The notes under the pieces were generated by a model that was given only the letters and a program-made list of their open reading frames with translations, was not told where the DNA came from and did no database searches. A stretch of DNA of 64,000 bases from Labilithrix sp. (GTDB taxonomy: Bacteria > Myxococcota_A > Polyangia > Polyangiales > Polyangiaceae): contig JAHBWE010000027.1 in assembly GCA_019637155.1 (NCBI GenBank), positions 1-64,000 of the forward strand. The letters run 5' to 3'. Made by a program: the position numbers and the translations under genes. Shown piece after piece: positions 16,375 to 25,083 of this stretch. Numbering within the stretch: position 1 is the first letter of the stretch; the number at the start of each line of letters is the position of its first letter.

Positions 16375-16752
16375 GTGGCGGCTGCGGTCGCAGGGCCCGG
16401 CGGGCGGACTGCGACGAGCGGTGCTTCTGCGCGTGCTGCTGTGCTCTTCTTTGTTGCTGGAGCGGTTGCGCTTCTTGGGGCGTGCGCGATCGATCCTACG
16501 GATGGGATGGCGCGTTCGGGGCCGAGCGGTGGCATGGGGGTGGAGTGCAAGTGCCCGGGCACGACGGCGGACTGCAGTGGCGAGCAGGGGCAGTGCCAGA
16601 GCGGCCTCGATTGCCGCCGCACCGACAACAACCGCAACATTTGCACCATCGATTGCGGGAGCAACCCGCTCACCGGCGCGTGTCCCGCGAACTTCGTGTG
16701 CAAGGCGATCGGCGTCCCGGGCACGCGCCTCGCGTGCCACAAGAGCCCGTGA
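16375..16752 (+). CDS. Small Cys-rich putative lipoprotein
   Basis: About 125 aa from GTG 16375; GTG 16441 is an alternative, and the frame stays open upstream through the repeat element, so the start is uncertain. A hydrophobic stretch (AAVLFFVAGAVALLGAC) ends in a lipobox-like GAC. The mature part of about 85 residues contains some ten cysteines (ECKCPG, DCSGEQGQC, GLDCRR, NICTIDCG, GACPANFVC, ACHK), probably disulfide-bonded outside the cell. The motif style resembles the short Cys-rich 'GxxCxxGxxC' domains of myxobacterial surface lipoproteins. It converges with the PglZ-like gene, 16 bp apart. Confidence 0.65.
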   Translation: MAAAVAGPGGRTATSGASARAAVLFFVAGAVALLGACAIDPTDGMARSGPSGGMGVECKCPGTTADCSGEQGQCQSGLDCRRTDNNRNICTIDCGSNPLTGACPANFVCKAIGVPGTRLACHKSP

Positions 16753-16768
16753 GCTCGTAGCAGGGTTG

Positions 16769-19447
16769 TCAGTGCAGCTCGCCGACGAGCCAGGCCTGCG
16801 CGGGGACGAGCACCTCTTCGGGTGACGCGCCGCCGGTGCGGATGTGTCCGCGCCGATCGATCGTGAAGCCGTGGTCGCCCACGATGAAGAGGAGCGTGCG
16901 TGGAGCGACGGTGGTGAGGTGGCGCGCGATCGCCTCCGCGACCGACTGCGCGATGCCGGGGAGCTCGTGCACGGCGTTCGCGCCGGCGGCTTCGAGAAGG
17001 GAGGGGACGAGGTCGAGCTTGTAGACCTCGCGCGAGCCGACGCGCAGGCGGCGCACGGCTTCGGCGGCGCGGCCGCGCAGCGACTCGGAGGCTTCTTCGC
17101 CGGCGGGAGCGCGGAGCGCGTCCATGCCGCGGGCGAGGGTCTCGAGCTGTCGCATCGTCGTGGTGGGGAGGGCGCTCCAGAGCATCGTCTCGGCGCCGAG
17201 CGAGGCGACGCCGGCGGTCTCGCGCGCGAGCGCGTCACGGACCATCGCGCCGACGTCCCAGCGGAGCGAGTCGACGAGGAGCACGTGGGCGGAGCGCGCG
17301 CCGACGAGGCGAGCCTGCTTGGAGGCGAGGTCGAAGGCGTCCATCACGAGGCGTGGTCGCCGGTTCGTGGCCCCGAACGTCGTGAACGCGTCGGTATACG
17401 ACCGCTCGAACGAGCGTCGAAACTCGTCGAACGCCCGCAACGCACGCGGATCGTCGAGCCCCCCCGCGATCGCGTTCGCGAGCGGCACATAGCTCTCTGC
17501 AAAGAGCCGCTCGAACGCCGCGAGCGGCTGCGCCCCCCGCGCCGCGGCGAGCGCAAGCACCCAGCTCCGCCAAGCATCGTTCGCGACCGTAGCCTCCGGC
17601 ACCCCCACCGTCGCACTCCGCGCAGCCTTCCTCCGCCCCCGCCCCTCGCCACCACGCATAGCTTCACCCTCACGCGCGGTCGCAGCCTCACGCGTCATCA
17701 CCACATCCCGCGCCGCTTCGGTCTCGCGCGCGGTCTTAGCGTCACGCGTGGTCACCGCGTCCCGCGTCGCTTCGGTCTCGCGCGCGGTCGTAGCGTTGCG
17801 TGCCGGGTCGGTCTCACAAGCGGTTGCAGCCTCATGCGTCTGTTCGGCGTCGTCGCGAGTAGGCGCAGCATCGCGGGTCTGTTCCGCCTCATGCCGGACC
17901 TCGACGTCGCGCATCTGTTCGACATCGCGAGTGGTCGCGACCTCACGAGTGGTCGCAGTGGTCGCACCGTCGCGAGTGGTCGCGACCTCACGAGTGGTCG
18001 CAGTGGTCGCACCGTCGCGAGCCATCGCGGCCTCGTGAGCGGTCGCAGTGGTCGCAGCGTCGCGAGCCGCAGCGTTGCGAGCGGTTGCAGCATCGCGAGC
18101 GGTTGCAGCATCGCGAGTCTGTTCGGCGTCGCGCGTCTGTTCGGCCTTGCGAGTAGGCACATTGTCGCCCGTCTGTTTCGTCCCCTGCGAGACCTCGACG
18201 TCGCCCGTCTGCCCGGCGCCGCGTGTGGTCGCGGCGTCGCCCGTCAGTTCGGCGCCGCGCGTGGTCGTTGCGTCGCGTGTGGTCGCGGCGTCGAGCGGTG
18301 CTGCTGGGACGGCGAGGCTGGGGCGGCGTGTTCGCGGGCGGGGCATCGGGCCGCGCGATTCGACGATCGGCTCCGCGACGCATACGGAAGGTGCGAGCGC
18401 GAAAGGCTCCGCCGACCCGGCGGCCAGCTCCTCGCGCGGCCCGGCCTCGGCGGCGGAGGCCGCCATTGCGACGTCGAGGCGAACCTCGATCGACGCGAGC
18501 GCGGCCGTGATCTCGGTCGCGTGTTCGACGCGCGCCTCATGCGACGCGAGCCCGGTTGTGATCTCGGTCGCGGCTTCGACCCGCGTCTCGATCGACGCAT
18601 CGGCGACCGAGGCCTCCGTCGCGGCTTCGATGCACGCGGTCGCTGCCGCGATCGCTGCTTCGCTGCGCGCTTCGAGCGGAATGGGCGCGTCTGCGCCCGT
18701 TGCCGCCGTCGCGGCTTCGATGCGCGTCTCCAGCGACGCGGGCGCTAGGTGTACCGTGAGCGGCTCCGGGTCGACGAGCGTGATGCGCTCTGGCTCCGGG
18801 ATGGTGACGGGATCCGAGTCCGGCGCGGAGACGATCGCCTCCGCGACGTCGATCGAGATCGCGACGCTCTCGATCGCGGTCGCGTCGTCACCTGTGAGGA
18901 GCACGGGCGGCTCCTCCCGCGTCGCGATCGCTCCGAGGAGATCGTCGAGGCGGCGCGGCGCGGCGTATGCCGTGACGGCGATGTCCGCGTCGTCGATCAT
19001 CAGGACGAGCGGGAGCGCGGTCGTCGACTCGGCGAGCCAGCGGAGGAGCGCGCTGTCGTCCGGACAGAGCGACGGCGCCGCGATCGCGCGGAGCGTCCCG
19101 AGGCCGATCGCGATGCCGCTCGCGCCGACCTCCTGCGCACGAAGGAGCTGATCGGCGAGGCGCGCCGTCGCCTCGTCCGGCATCGCCGTCCACGCCGCGA
19201 GGTAGGGCGAAGGCGCGCCGGCGCGCGCGAGCTCGCGCTCCACGAGCTCCTCGAGGAGCGAGCCGAGATGACCGCGGACGTGCGCCGTAGGAGGCGGCAT
19301 CTGCACGAGCAACGCCCCCGCGCCGAGCAGCTCGATGCCTCGCTGCTCCTGTGCCTCCTCACTGAGGAACGAGACCTCACCCGAGAGCGGGAGGACACGC
19401 GGCGTCGTCGCAGGGATGCGAGCGTACTCGAGCGGCACTTGCAGCAT
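16769..19447 (-). CDS. PglZ-like (alkaline-phosphatase superfamily) protein with repeat-expanded middle
   Basis: 892 aa from ATG 19447. An upstream in-frame ATG at 19561 would read 38 residues out of partial repeat copies and is disfavoured. Residues 1-220 form an alpha/beta domain (PLVLMIDDADIAV, PPVLLTGDDATAI). Residues about 220-640 are low-complexity: first Glu/Ala/Ser, then degenerate repeats of TRDA/TREV type, with a 15-residue unit ATTATTREVATTRDG occurring twice. The C-terminal 260 residues look like PglZ: LLVDSLRWDVGAMV, the WSALPTTT motif and FIVGDHGFTIDRRGH, which supply metal-binding Asp/His. PglZ proteins occur in BREX and other systems, but no BREX partner is nearby. Function unknown. 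Confidence 0.75.
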   Translation of the reverse strand: MLQVPLEYARIPATTPRVLPLSGEVSFLSEEAQEQRGIELLGAGALLVQMPPPTAHVRGHLGSLLEELVERELARAGAPSPYLAAWTAMPDEATARLADQLLRAQEVGASGIAIGLGTLRAIAAPSLCPDDSALLRWLAESTTALPLVLMIDDADIAVTAYAAPRRLDDLLGAIATREEPPVLLTGDDATAIESVAISIDVAEAIVSAPDSDPVTIPEPERITLVDPEPLTVHLAPASLETRIEAATAATGADAPIPLEARSEAAIAAATACIEAATEASVADASIETRVEAATEITTGLASHEARVEHATEITAALASIEVRLDVAMAASAAEAGPREELAAGSAEPFALAPSVCVAEPIVESRGPMPRPRTRRPSLAVPAAPLDAATTRDATTTRGAELTGDAATTRGAGQTGDVEVSQGTKQTGDNVPTRKAEQTRDAEQTRDAATARDAATARNAAARDAATTATAHEAAMARDGATTATTREVATTRDGATTATTREVATTRDVEQMRDVEVRHEAEQTRDAAPTRDDAEQTHEAATACETDPARNATTARETEATRDAVTTRDAKTARETEAARDVVMTREAATAREGEAMRGGEGRGRRKAARSATVGVPEATVANDAWRSWVLALAAARGAQPLAAFERLFAESYVPLANAIAGGLDDPRALRAFDEFRRSFERSYTDAFTTFGATNRRPRLVMDAFDLASKQARLVGARSAHVLLVDSLRWDVGAMVRDALARETAGVASLGAETMLWSALPTTTMRQLETLARGMDALRAPAGEEASESLRGRAAEAVRRLRVGSREVYKLDLVPSLLEAAGANAVHELPGIAQSVAEAIARHLTTVAPRTLLFIVGDHGFTIDRRGHIRTGGASPEEVLVPAQAWLVGELH
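17650..18300. repeat. Coding degenerate repeats within the PglZ-like gene
   Basis: Short units built around GTCGCG and GCGAGTGGTCGC recur in register with the reading frame. The clearest is a 45-bp unit seen twice in a row near 17930-18030. Other units of about 21 bp encode (T/A)RD(A/V)-type heptads. The frame is preserved throughout, so expansion has been by whole codons. The region will be prone to length change and assembly error. Confidence 0.8.
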
Positions 19448-19497
19448 GCCCGATGTGTCGCCAACTCCGAGCCCAATGGCCCACTTTCCAGCAAACC

Positions 19498-19636
19498 GGC
19501 CCCAGAAGCCGCGGTCACGAAGCGCGAGTGTTGGGTCGGCGGCCCCAGAAGCCGCGGTCACGAAGCGCGAGTGTTGGGTCGGGGGCCCCAGAAGCAGCCG
19601 CGGTCACGAACCGCGAGTGTTGGTTCGGGTTGTGCC
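19498..19636 (+). repeat. Three partial tandem copies of the structured element's 5' part
   Basis: Units starting GGCCCCAGAAGC(C/A)... recur at about 19498, 19541 and 19585, each followed by GCGGTCACGAA(G/C)CGCGAGTG and then the next unit, about 43-55 bp apart. They carry the left arm and the GAA-loop region of the element but not the terminal hairpin. They directly precede full copy C, as if 5' ends had been repeatedly duplicated. Confidence 0.8.
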
Positions 19637-19739
19637 GGGGCCCCAGAAGCGGCCGCGAAAGCGGTCGCGAAGCGACCCTCGCGCTCCGCGCGAGGGCCGT
19701 GTCTGGGGTGGGGTGTCGGGGCGAAGCCCCGACGTTGAC
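19637..19739 (+). repeat. Structured interspersed element, copy C
   Basis: Outer stem CCCCAGA (19641-19647) with TCTGGGG (19703-19709). Inner hairpin GGTCGC-GAA-GCGACC (19663-19677), then CCCTCGCGC-TCC-GCGCGAGGG. Terminal hairpin GTCGGGGC-GAA-GCCCCGAC (19716-19734) and end CGTTGA. With copy E it brackets the Cys-rich lipoprotein and PglZ-like genes, 5' ends facing inward. Confidence 0.87.
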
Positions 19740-20029
19740 CTGATTGACGCGTTGCGGTCCGGTTCCTACGCTTCGTTGGTTCCCTCTGCCGGTCTCGTGC
19801 TTGTGGTTTTCATGATCCCCTTATGTATGTGAACCAGGGAGGCAAACGATCGCTCGTTGTGCACGCCGGACCATCTCTCACGAGCTCTGGATAATTCGGA
19901 AGCCTGAAGCGCGATCCGCGTCGCCCACCTAGCCTACGGGCTAGGGGTTCATGACAATCCGCACACGGACCAAGCGGTACGGAATTTTTGGCGGGCCTCG
20001 CGCGGAAGCGAAGAGGCCCGCTGCCTATT
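19740..20029. other. Intergenic region of about 290 bp with two small hairpins
   Basis: No gene seen. CCTAGCC-TACG-GGCTAGG forms a 7-bp stem at 19928-19945. GCGGGCCTC (19991-19999) and GAGGCCCGC (20013-20021) form a 9-bp stem just past the stop of the diheme gene. The second is followed on the minus strand by CAAAAATT rather than U's, so it is not a textbook terminator. The stretch 19745-19870 is unusually A/T-rich for this genome. No tRNA cloverleaf was found. Confidence 0.45.
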
Positions 20030-21202
20030 TCAGGGCGCGCACGCCGGCGTGAGCGCGGCGATCCAATCGTTCAAGAGCTCGTGCCCCGCGCGGTCCACCG
20101 TGCGCGTCGCGAGCGGCGGCATCTGGTTCGTGTCCGGCGGATCGGTGCGGTTGCCGGAGAGGACGGAGACGAGGCTCCGCGCCGGCTCGCCCGAGCGCAC
20201 GAGCTTGTAGACGTCGCCGCCGCTCTCCGTGCGGAACGCATCCTTACAGACCGTCGTCGCGTACACGTCGAGCTGCTCGATCGGGACGGGGCCGCCGTCG
20301 ACCGGGAGCAGCTCCGTCGCCTTGATCATGAGGCGCGCCGTCGTCTGGAACGCCCCCGCGCCGGGGTTCGCGTTGTGGCACGCGCCGCAGTTCGCGTGGA
20401 GCCAGCCGAGCGCCGGCGCGGCCGTGTCGCCGCCGTTCGCGGGCGTCGCGGCGGGGAGGACGAGCTCGGTCTTCGGCGGATCGACGGTGAGCTTCTTGTC
20501 CGCGACGAGCTTCGCGAGCGTCACGCCCGTCGCGCCGGGGAGCCCGAGGCTCACCGCGTCGACGCCGAGGAGCTTGTCCTTTCGCCCCGTGTGGCAGTCG
20601 AGGCAAGCGCCCTGCGACGGGATCTCGTAGACGCCCGCGTCGACGCCCGCCCCCGCGTCGTCGGTGCGCGTGAACGTCTCGCCGGCCGGGATGCGCGTCG
20701 CCTCGGTCTCCGCGTCGTTCCAGCGATACGCGGTCTGCTGCCAGTCGTCGCGGACCTTGTAGAAGATGCGCGTCTCGATGCGCTTGCCGCCGAGCTTGAA
20801 CTCCTTCCAGACCTTCGTGCCGTTCGGGAAGACCCACTCGTTCATGTCCGACGTGTCGATCTTCGCGTCCGCGGGGAGATGGAGGAAGCGCGCCTTCTCC
20901 GCGGCGTCGCTCCAGAACTCGAGCGCAGGTTTGTAGGCTTGCACGTCCGCCGCGAGCGTCTTCGCGCCGATGTCGGCGTAGAGGCCGCTGCACGAGAGCA
21001 CCTTCGCGAGGCCGTCGGCGTCGATCTGCGCGGCGCACGGATCGGTCACGACGTCGCCGCCGGCGTCGGGGACGACGACCGGCGCGTCGGTGCCCGCGTC
21101 GTCGTCCGGCGCGGCCGGGATCGGATCGTCGTCGCTGCAACCGGCCGCCCAGAGCGCGGCGCCGATCGGAAGAAGAAGGAAGCCCCCACGCCAAAGCTGC
21201 AT
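20030..21202 (-). CDS. Diheme c-type cytochrome-like lipoprotein (SO2930-like)
   Basis: 390 aa. Signal peptide [22 protein letters not shown] with a lipobox Cys, then an Asp-rich linker. Two CxxCH heme-binding motifs are present: CLDCH (near residue 200) and CGACH (near 265). The region [15 protein letters not shown]...[13 protein letters not shown]...RIETRIFY...YRWN matches the pattern I associate with SO2930-family diheme proteins, where it precedes the heme domain. It is probably an envelope electron carrier or adhesin-linked heme protein. No oxidoreductase partner lies next to it. The divergent neighbour is purE, about 40 bp away. Confidence 0.82.
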   Translation of the reverse strand: MQLWRGGFLLLPIGAALWAAGCSDDDPIPAAPDDDAGTDAPVVVPDAGGDVVTDPCAAQIDADGLAKVLSCSGLYADIGAKTLAADVQAYKPALEFWSDAAEKARFLHLPADAKIDTSDMNEWVFPNGTKVWKEFKLGGKRIETRIFYKVRDDWQQTAYRWNDAETEATRIPAGETFTRTDDAGAGVDAGVYEIPSQGACLDCHTGRKDKLLGVDAVSLGLPGATGVTLAKLVADKKLTVDPPKTELVLPAATPANGGDTAAPALGWLHANCGACHNANPGAGAFQTTARLMIKATELLPVDGGPVPIEQLDVYATTVCKDAFRTESGGDVYKLVRSGEPARSLVSVLSGNRTDPPDTNQMPPLATRTVDRAGHELLNDWIAALTPACAP

Positions 21203-21244
21203 CGGCCGAGGATAGCGGAAGGCGTGGTAGTGTGCCGCCTTCGC

Positions 21245-21750
<506 letters not shown>

Positions 21751-21754
<4 letters not shown>

Positions 21755-22863
21755 CGGTCGGCGTCCTCGGCGGCGGGCAGCTCGGGCGCATGCTCGCGCT
21801 CGCGGGCTACAACCTGGGGCAGCGCTTCGTCTTCCTCGATCCGGGCGCGGAGTCGACCGCGGGCCACGTCGGCAGCCTGCGCGTCGGCGCGTACGACGAC
21901 GAGGAGCGCCTCCAGGAGATCGCGCGCAAGAGCGACGTCGTCACGTACGAGTTCGAGAACGTCCCCGTCGGCTCCGCGCGCTTCTTGAACGAGCTCGTGC
22001 CGGTCTACCCGCCGCCGGCGGCGCTCGAGGTGAGCCAGGACCGGCTCGACGAGAAGCAGTTCTTCGAGCGGCTCGGCATCCCGACGCCCGCCTTCGCGCC
22101 GGTCTCGTCGCGCGCGGAGCTCGACGCCGCGGTCGCGCGCATCGGTCTGCCGGTCGTGATCAAGACGCGCCGCTTCGGCTACGACGGCAAAGGGCAGATC
22201 GTGCTGCGCACCGACGCCGACGTGACGCGCGCGTGGGAGGCGCTCGGCGCGGCGCAGCTCATCGTCGAGGGCCTCGTCCCGTTCGAGCGCGAGCTCTCGA
22301 TCCTCTCCGTCCGCGGCAAGGACGGCGACACGCGCTTCTGGCCCCTCGTCGAGAACGAGCACCGGGACGGCGTGCTGCGCCTCTCGGTCCCGATGAGCGA
22401 CGCATGGACGCCGGAGCTGCAAGCGCGCGCGGAGGCGCACGCCGCGCGTGTCCTCGCGGAGCTTCGCTACGTCGGCGTCCTCGCGATCGAGCTGTTCCTC
22501 GGGCGGGACGGGGCGCTCGTCGCCAACGAGCTGGCGCCGCGCGTGCACAACTCCGGTCACTGGACGATCGAGGGCTCGGAGACGAGCCAGTTCGAGAACC
22601 ACGTCCGCGCGATCCTCGGGCTGCCGCTCGGCTCGACGCGCATGGTCGGCCACGCCGCGATGATCAACGCGATCGGCCGCCTCCCGCCGCGCGAGCGGAT
22701 CCTCGCGATCGAGGGCGCGCACCTCCATGCCTACGGCAAGGACGCGTCGCCGGGCCGCAAGCTCGGTCACGTGACGATCCGCGCGGACTCGCGCGCGGAG
22801 CGCGACGCGAAGGTCGCCGCCCTCCGACCGATCGTCGACCCGACACCGCCGCTCGAAGGGTGA
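21751..22863 (+). CDS. purK: N5-carboxyaminoimidazole ribonucleotide synthase PurK
   Basis: 370 aa, ATP-grasp enzyme that carboxylates AIR with bicarbonate. It begins at GTG 21751 within the purE stop overlap and reads [20 protein letters not shown], the family's nucleotide-binding start. Other signatures are [38 protein letters not shown], the ATP-grasp catalytic strands [12 protein letters not shown] and [17 protein letters not shown]. purD is 35 kb away in this window, so the pathway genes are dispersed. It ends one base before the convergent membrane-protein gene. Confidence 0.97.
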
Positions 22864-22864
22864 G

Positions 22865-23890
22865 CTACAGCGCGCCGGCGCTCCGCATCGCGACGCGCGC
22901 GGCGCGGGGGATCTCGGGCAGCCGCTCGATGACCGTGCCGTCGTACTTCATCGCGAGCCACACCGGCGAGCGCTTCTTCCTGCCCTCGGCGAAGACGACC
23001 ATGATCCCGGGCCGATCCTTGCGCGCGGTCGTCCAGAGCTCGAACGCCTCCGCCTCGTCGGGGCGGTAGAAGCCGATGAGGCTCTCTCGCGCCTGCTCGA
23101 GCGGCGCGCCGGTGATCGTGCCGTCGGTCTCGCGCTCCCACACGTCGCGCCCCTCCGTCTTCCGCACCGCCCACGCCCGCTCGAGCGCGCGCCGGAGCAC
23201 GACGCGCGACGTCGCCGGATCGACGGTGCTTCGCGCGACGATGCGCGATCGCGTCTCGAGCGAAGGGAAGGTCCGGTGGCGCGTCCACATGTACGTCGCC
23301 GCCATGCCGGCGGAGATGAAGCCCACCGCGAGGAGGTAGACGAGGCGCCAGTGCTGCTTCTTCCGGTGCAGCGCGACGACGCTCGTCGTCATCGGCATGA
23401 TGAGCATCATCACCGCGAGCGTCTCGACGACGATCGAGATCCCGAACGCGGCGATGAACTTCGTGAAGTCGAGCTGCGGTTGGTAGACGAAGAAGTACCG
23501 ATAGACGCCCTGCACCGAGATCACGACCGCGGTGACGACGGTGTAGCCCTTGAAGAGCCAGAGCTCGCGCCGCGCCGACCGGACCACGAGCCAGTACGGG
23601 AGGAGTATCGGGGAAAATACGTAATAGAGGAAAGGTCGCGGCGGGTGCTCGCGGTAATACGCCTCGAACGCGAGCTGACGGCGGAGCACGCGCCGCATCC
23701 ACGGCTTCTTGTCGGCCTTCTCGATCAGCACCTCGCCGAAGAAGAACGCCCCGAGCGCGAGCACCATGTTCGCGATCGCCGCCCCCATCGGCACGAGCAT
23801 CGCGAGCAACACCACCCCGAACGGCACGAACGCAAAGAACGCGAGCCGCAGCACGTACTCGCCGATTTCGAGCTTGGCGCGCCGGTTCAT
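22865..23890 (-). CDS. Polytopic membrane protein with C-terminal soluble domain
   Basis: 341 aa. About six hydrophobic segments fall in the first 210 residues (FFAFVPFGVVLLAMLVPMGA, VLALGAFFFGEVLI, FSPILLPYWLVV, YTVVTAVVISVQGVYRYFFV, FGISIVVETLAVMMLIMPM, LAVGFISAGMAATYMW). A cytosolic or periplasmic domain of about 130 residues follows (ending REIPRAARVAMRSAGAL-like, with WERETDGTITGAPLEQARES). It lies 15 bp after the GspE-type ATPase gene on the same strand. No family recognised; the coupling to the ATPase might suggest a secretion-linked role but that is speculative. Confidence 0.78.
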   Translation of the reverse strand: MNRRAKLEIGEYVLRLAFFAFVPFGVVLLAMLVPMGAAIANMVLALGAFFFGEVLIEKADKKPWMRRVLRRQLAFEAYYREHPPRPFLYYVFSPILLPYWLVVRSARRELWLFKGYTVVTAVVISVQGVYRYFFVYQPQLDFTKFIAAFGISIVVETLAVMMLIMPMTTSVVALHRKKQHWRLVYLLAVGFISAGMAATYMWTRHRTFPSLETRSRIVARSTVDPATSRVVLRRALERAWAVRKTEGRDVWERETDGTITGAPLEQARESLIGFYRPDEAEAFELWTTARKDRPGIMVVFAEGRKKRSPVWLAMKYDGTVIERLPEIPRAARVAMRSAGAL

Positions 23891-23905
23891 CCGCGGGAGC
23901 TACGT

Positions 23906-25069
23906 TCAAGTCGTCACTCGGAGGACCTCGTCGATCGTCGTCACGCCTTCGCGGACGCGCTGGAGGCCGACGCGGCGGAGGCTCCCGACGCCGCCCTTGC
24001 GGAGCAGCTCGCGGTACTCGCGGTTGCTCGCCTTCTGCTTCACGAGCTCGCGCATGTCGTCGTCGATGATGACGACCTCGAAGATGCCCGTCCTCCCGCG
24101 GTAGCCCGTCTTGAAGCAGTCGGGGCAGCCCTTCGCGCGCATGATCTTGGTGCCCTTCTCGAGGACGACCGCGTCCTCGTCGAGCACGTCCTCCGTGAGC
24201 TCGTAGATCTCGCGGCAGCTCGCGCACACGATGCGGACGAGGCGCTGCGCGAGCACGGCGGTGAGCGCGTTCGCGACGATCCAGGGCTCGACGCCGAGGT
24301 CGACGAGGCGCACCACGCTCTCGACCGCGTCCGACGTGTGGACGGTGGAGAGCACGAGGTGACCGGTGAGCGACGCCTGGAGCGCGATGCCGGCGGTCTC
24401 CGCGTCGCGGATCTCGCCGACCATGATGACGTCCGGGTCCTGGCGCAAGATCGCGCGGAGGCCCGTCGCGAACGTGAAGCCCGCCTTCACGTTGGTCTGC
24501 CCCTGCGTGATCTGGGTGAGCTCGACCTCGATCGGATCCTCGAGCGTCATCACGTTCGTGCGGCGCGTGTCGAGGAGGCGAATGCACGAGTAGAGCGTCG
24601 ACGTCTTGCCCGCGCCGGTCGGTCCGCTCGCGACGATGAAGCCCTGCGGACGATCGACGAGCTGGCGCACCGTCGCCGCCATCGCGGGCTCGAGGCCGAG
24701 CTTGTCGAACGCGATGAGCGACTGCCCCGAGAGGACGCGGAGCACCACCTTCTCTCCGAGCGAGCTCGGGAAGGTGGAGGCGCGGAGGTGCACCGTCTCG
24801 TGGCTCGGTGAGAGCGTGAGCTGTCCGTCCTGCGGGAGGCGGCGCTCGGCGATGTCCATCCGCGCGAGCACCTTGATGCGCGAGACGACCTCGAGCGAGA
24901 TGTCGAGCGGCACCGCTTGCTCCTCGACCATCTCGCCGTCGACGCGGAAGCGGACGTTCAAGCGATCGCGCTTCGGCTCGAGGTGGACGTCGCTCGCCTT
25001 TGCTCGGATCGCGCGCCGGATGATCTCGTCGAGGACGAGCACCGCGCTCTGTTCGAGGCCCGATGTCAT
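23906..25069 (-). CDS. GspE/PilB-family ATPase lacking the N-terminal domain
   Basis: 387 aa. It has the N2 domain (SDVHLEPKRDRLNVRFRVDG), Walker A GPTGAGKTS, Asp box LEDPIE, Walker B ILRQDPDVIMVGEIRD, His box GHLVLSTVHTSDA and the two zinc-binding pairs CASC and CPDC. The family's N1 domain, which docks to GspL/PilM, is missing; normal GspE here (41819) is 604 aa. It is grouped with trmO and a membrane protein rather than with pilus or secretion genes. It may power an unlinked pilus or secretion machine, or regulate one. Start ATG 25069. Confidence 0.9.
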   Translation of the reverse strand: MTSGLEQSAVLVLDEIIRRAIRAKASDVHLEPKRDRLNVRFRVDGEMVEEQAVPLDISLEVVSRIKVLARMDIAERRLPQDGQLTLSPSHETVHLRASTFPSSLGEKVVLRVLSGQSLIAFDKLGLEPAMAATVRQLVDRPQGFIVASGPTGAGKTSTLYSCIRLLDTRRTNVMTLEDPIEVELTQITQGQTNVKAGFTFATGLRAILRQDPDVIMVGEIRDAETAGIALQASLTGHLVLSTVHTSDAVESVVRLVDLGVEPWIVANALTAVLAQRLVRIVCASCREIYELTEDVLDEDAVVLEKGTKIMRAKGCPDCFKTGYRGRTGIFEVVIIDDDMRELVKQKASNREYRELLRKGGVGSLRRVGLQRVREGVTTIDEVLRVTT

Positions 25070-25083
25070 GGACCGGGAGGGTA

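Noticed and set aside
16769-19447. BREX defence island
   Set aside because: Only a PglZ-like domain is present; no brxA/B/C, pglX or brxL-type gene is nearby.
19448-19561. N-terminal extension of the PglZ-like protein
   Set aside because: It is a translation of partial repeat copies, so the ATG at 19447 is more likely.
19740-20029. Possible tRNA or intrinsic terminator
   Set aside because: No cloverleaf could be folded, and the 19991-20021 hairpin lacks a following U-run.
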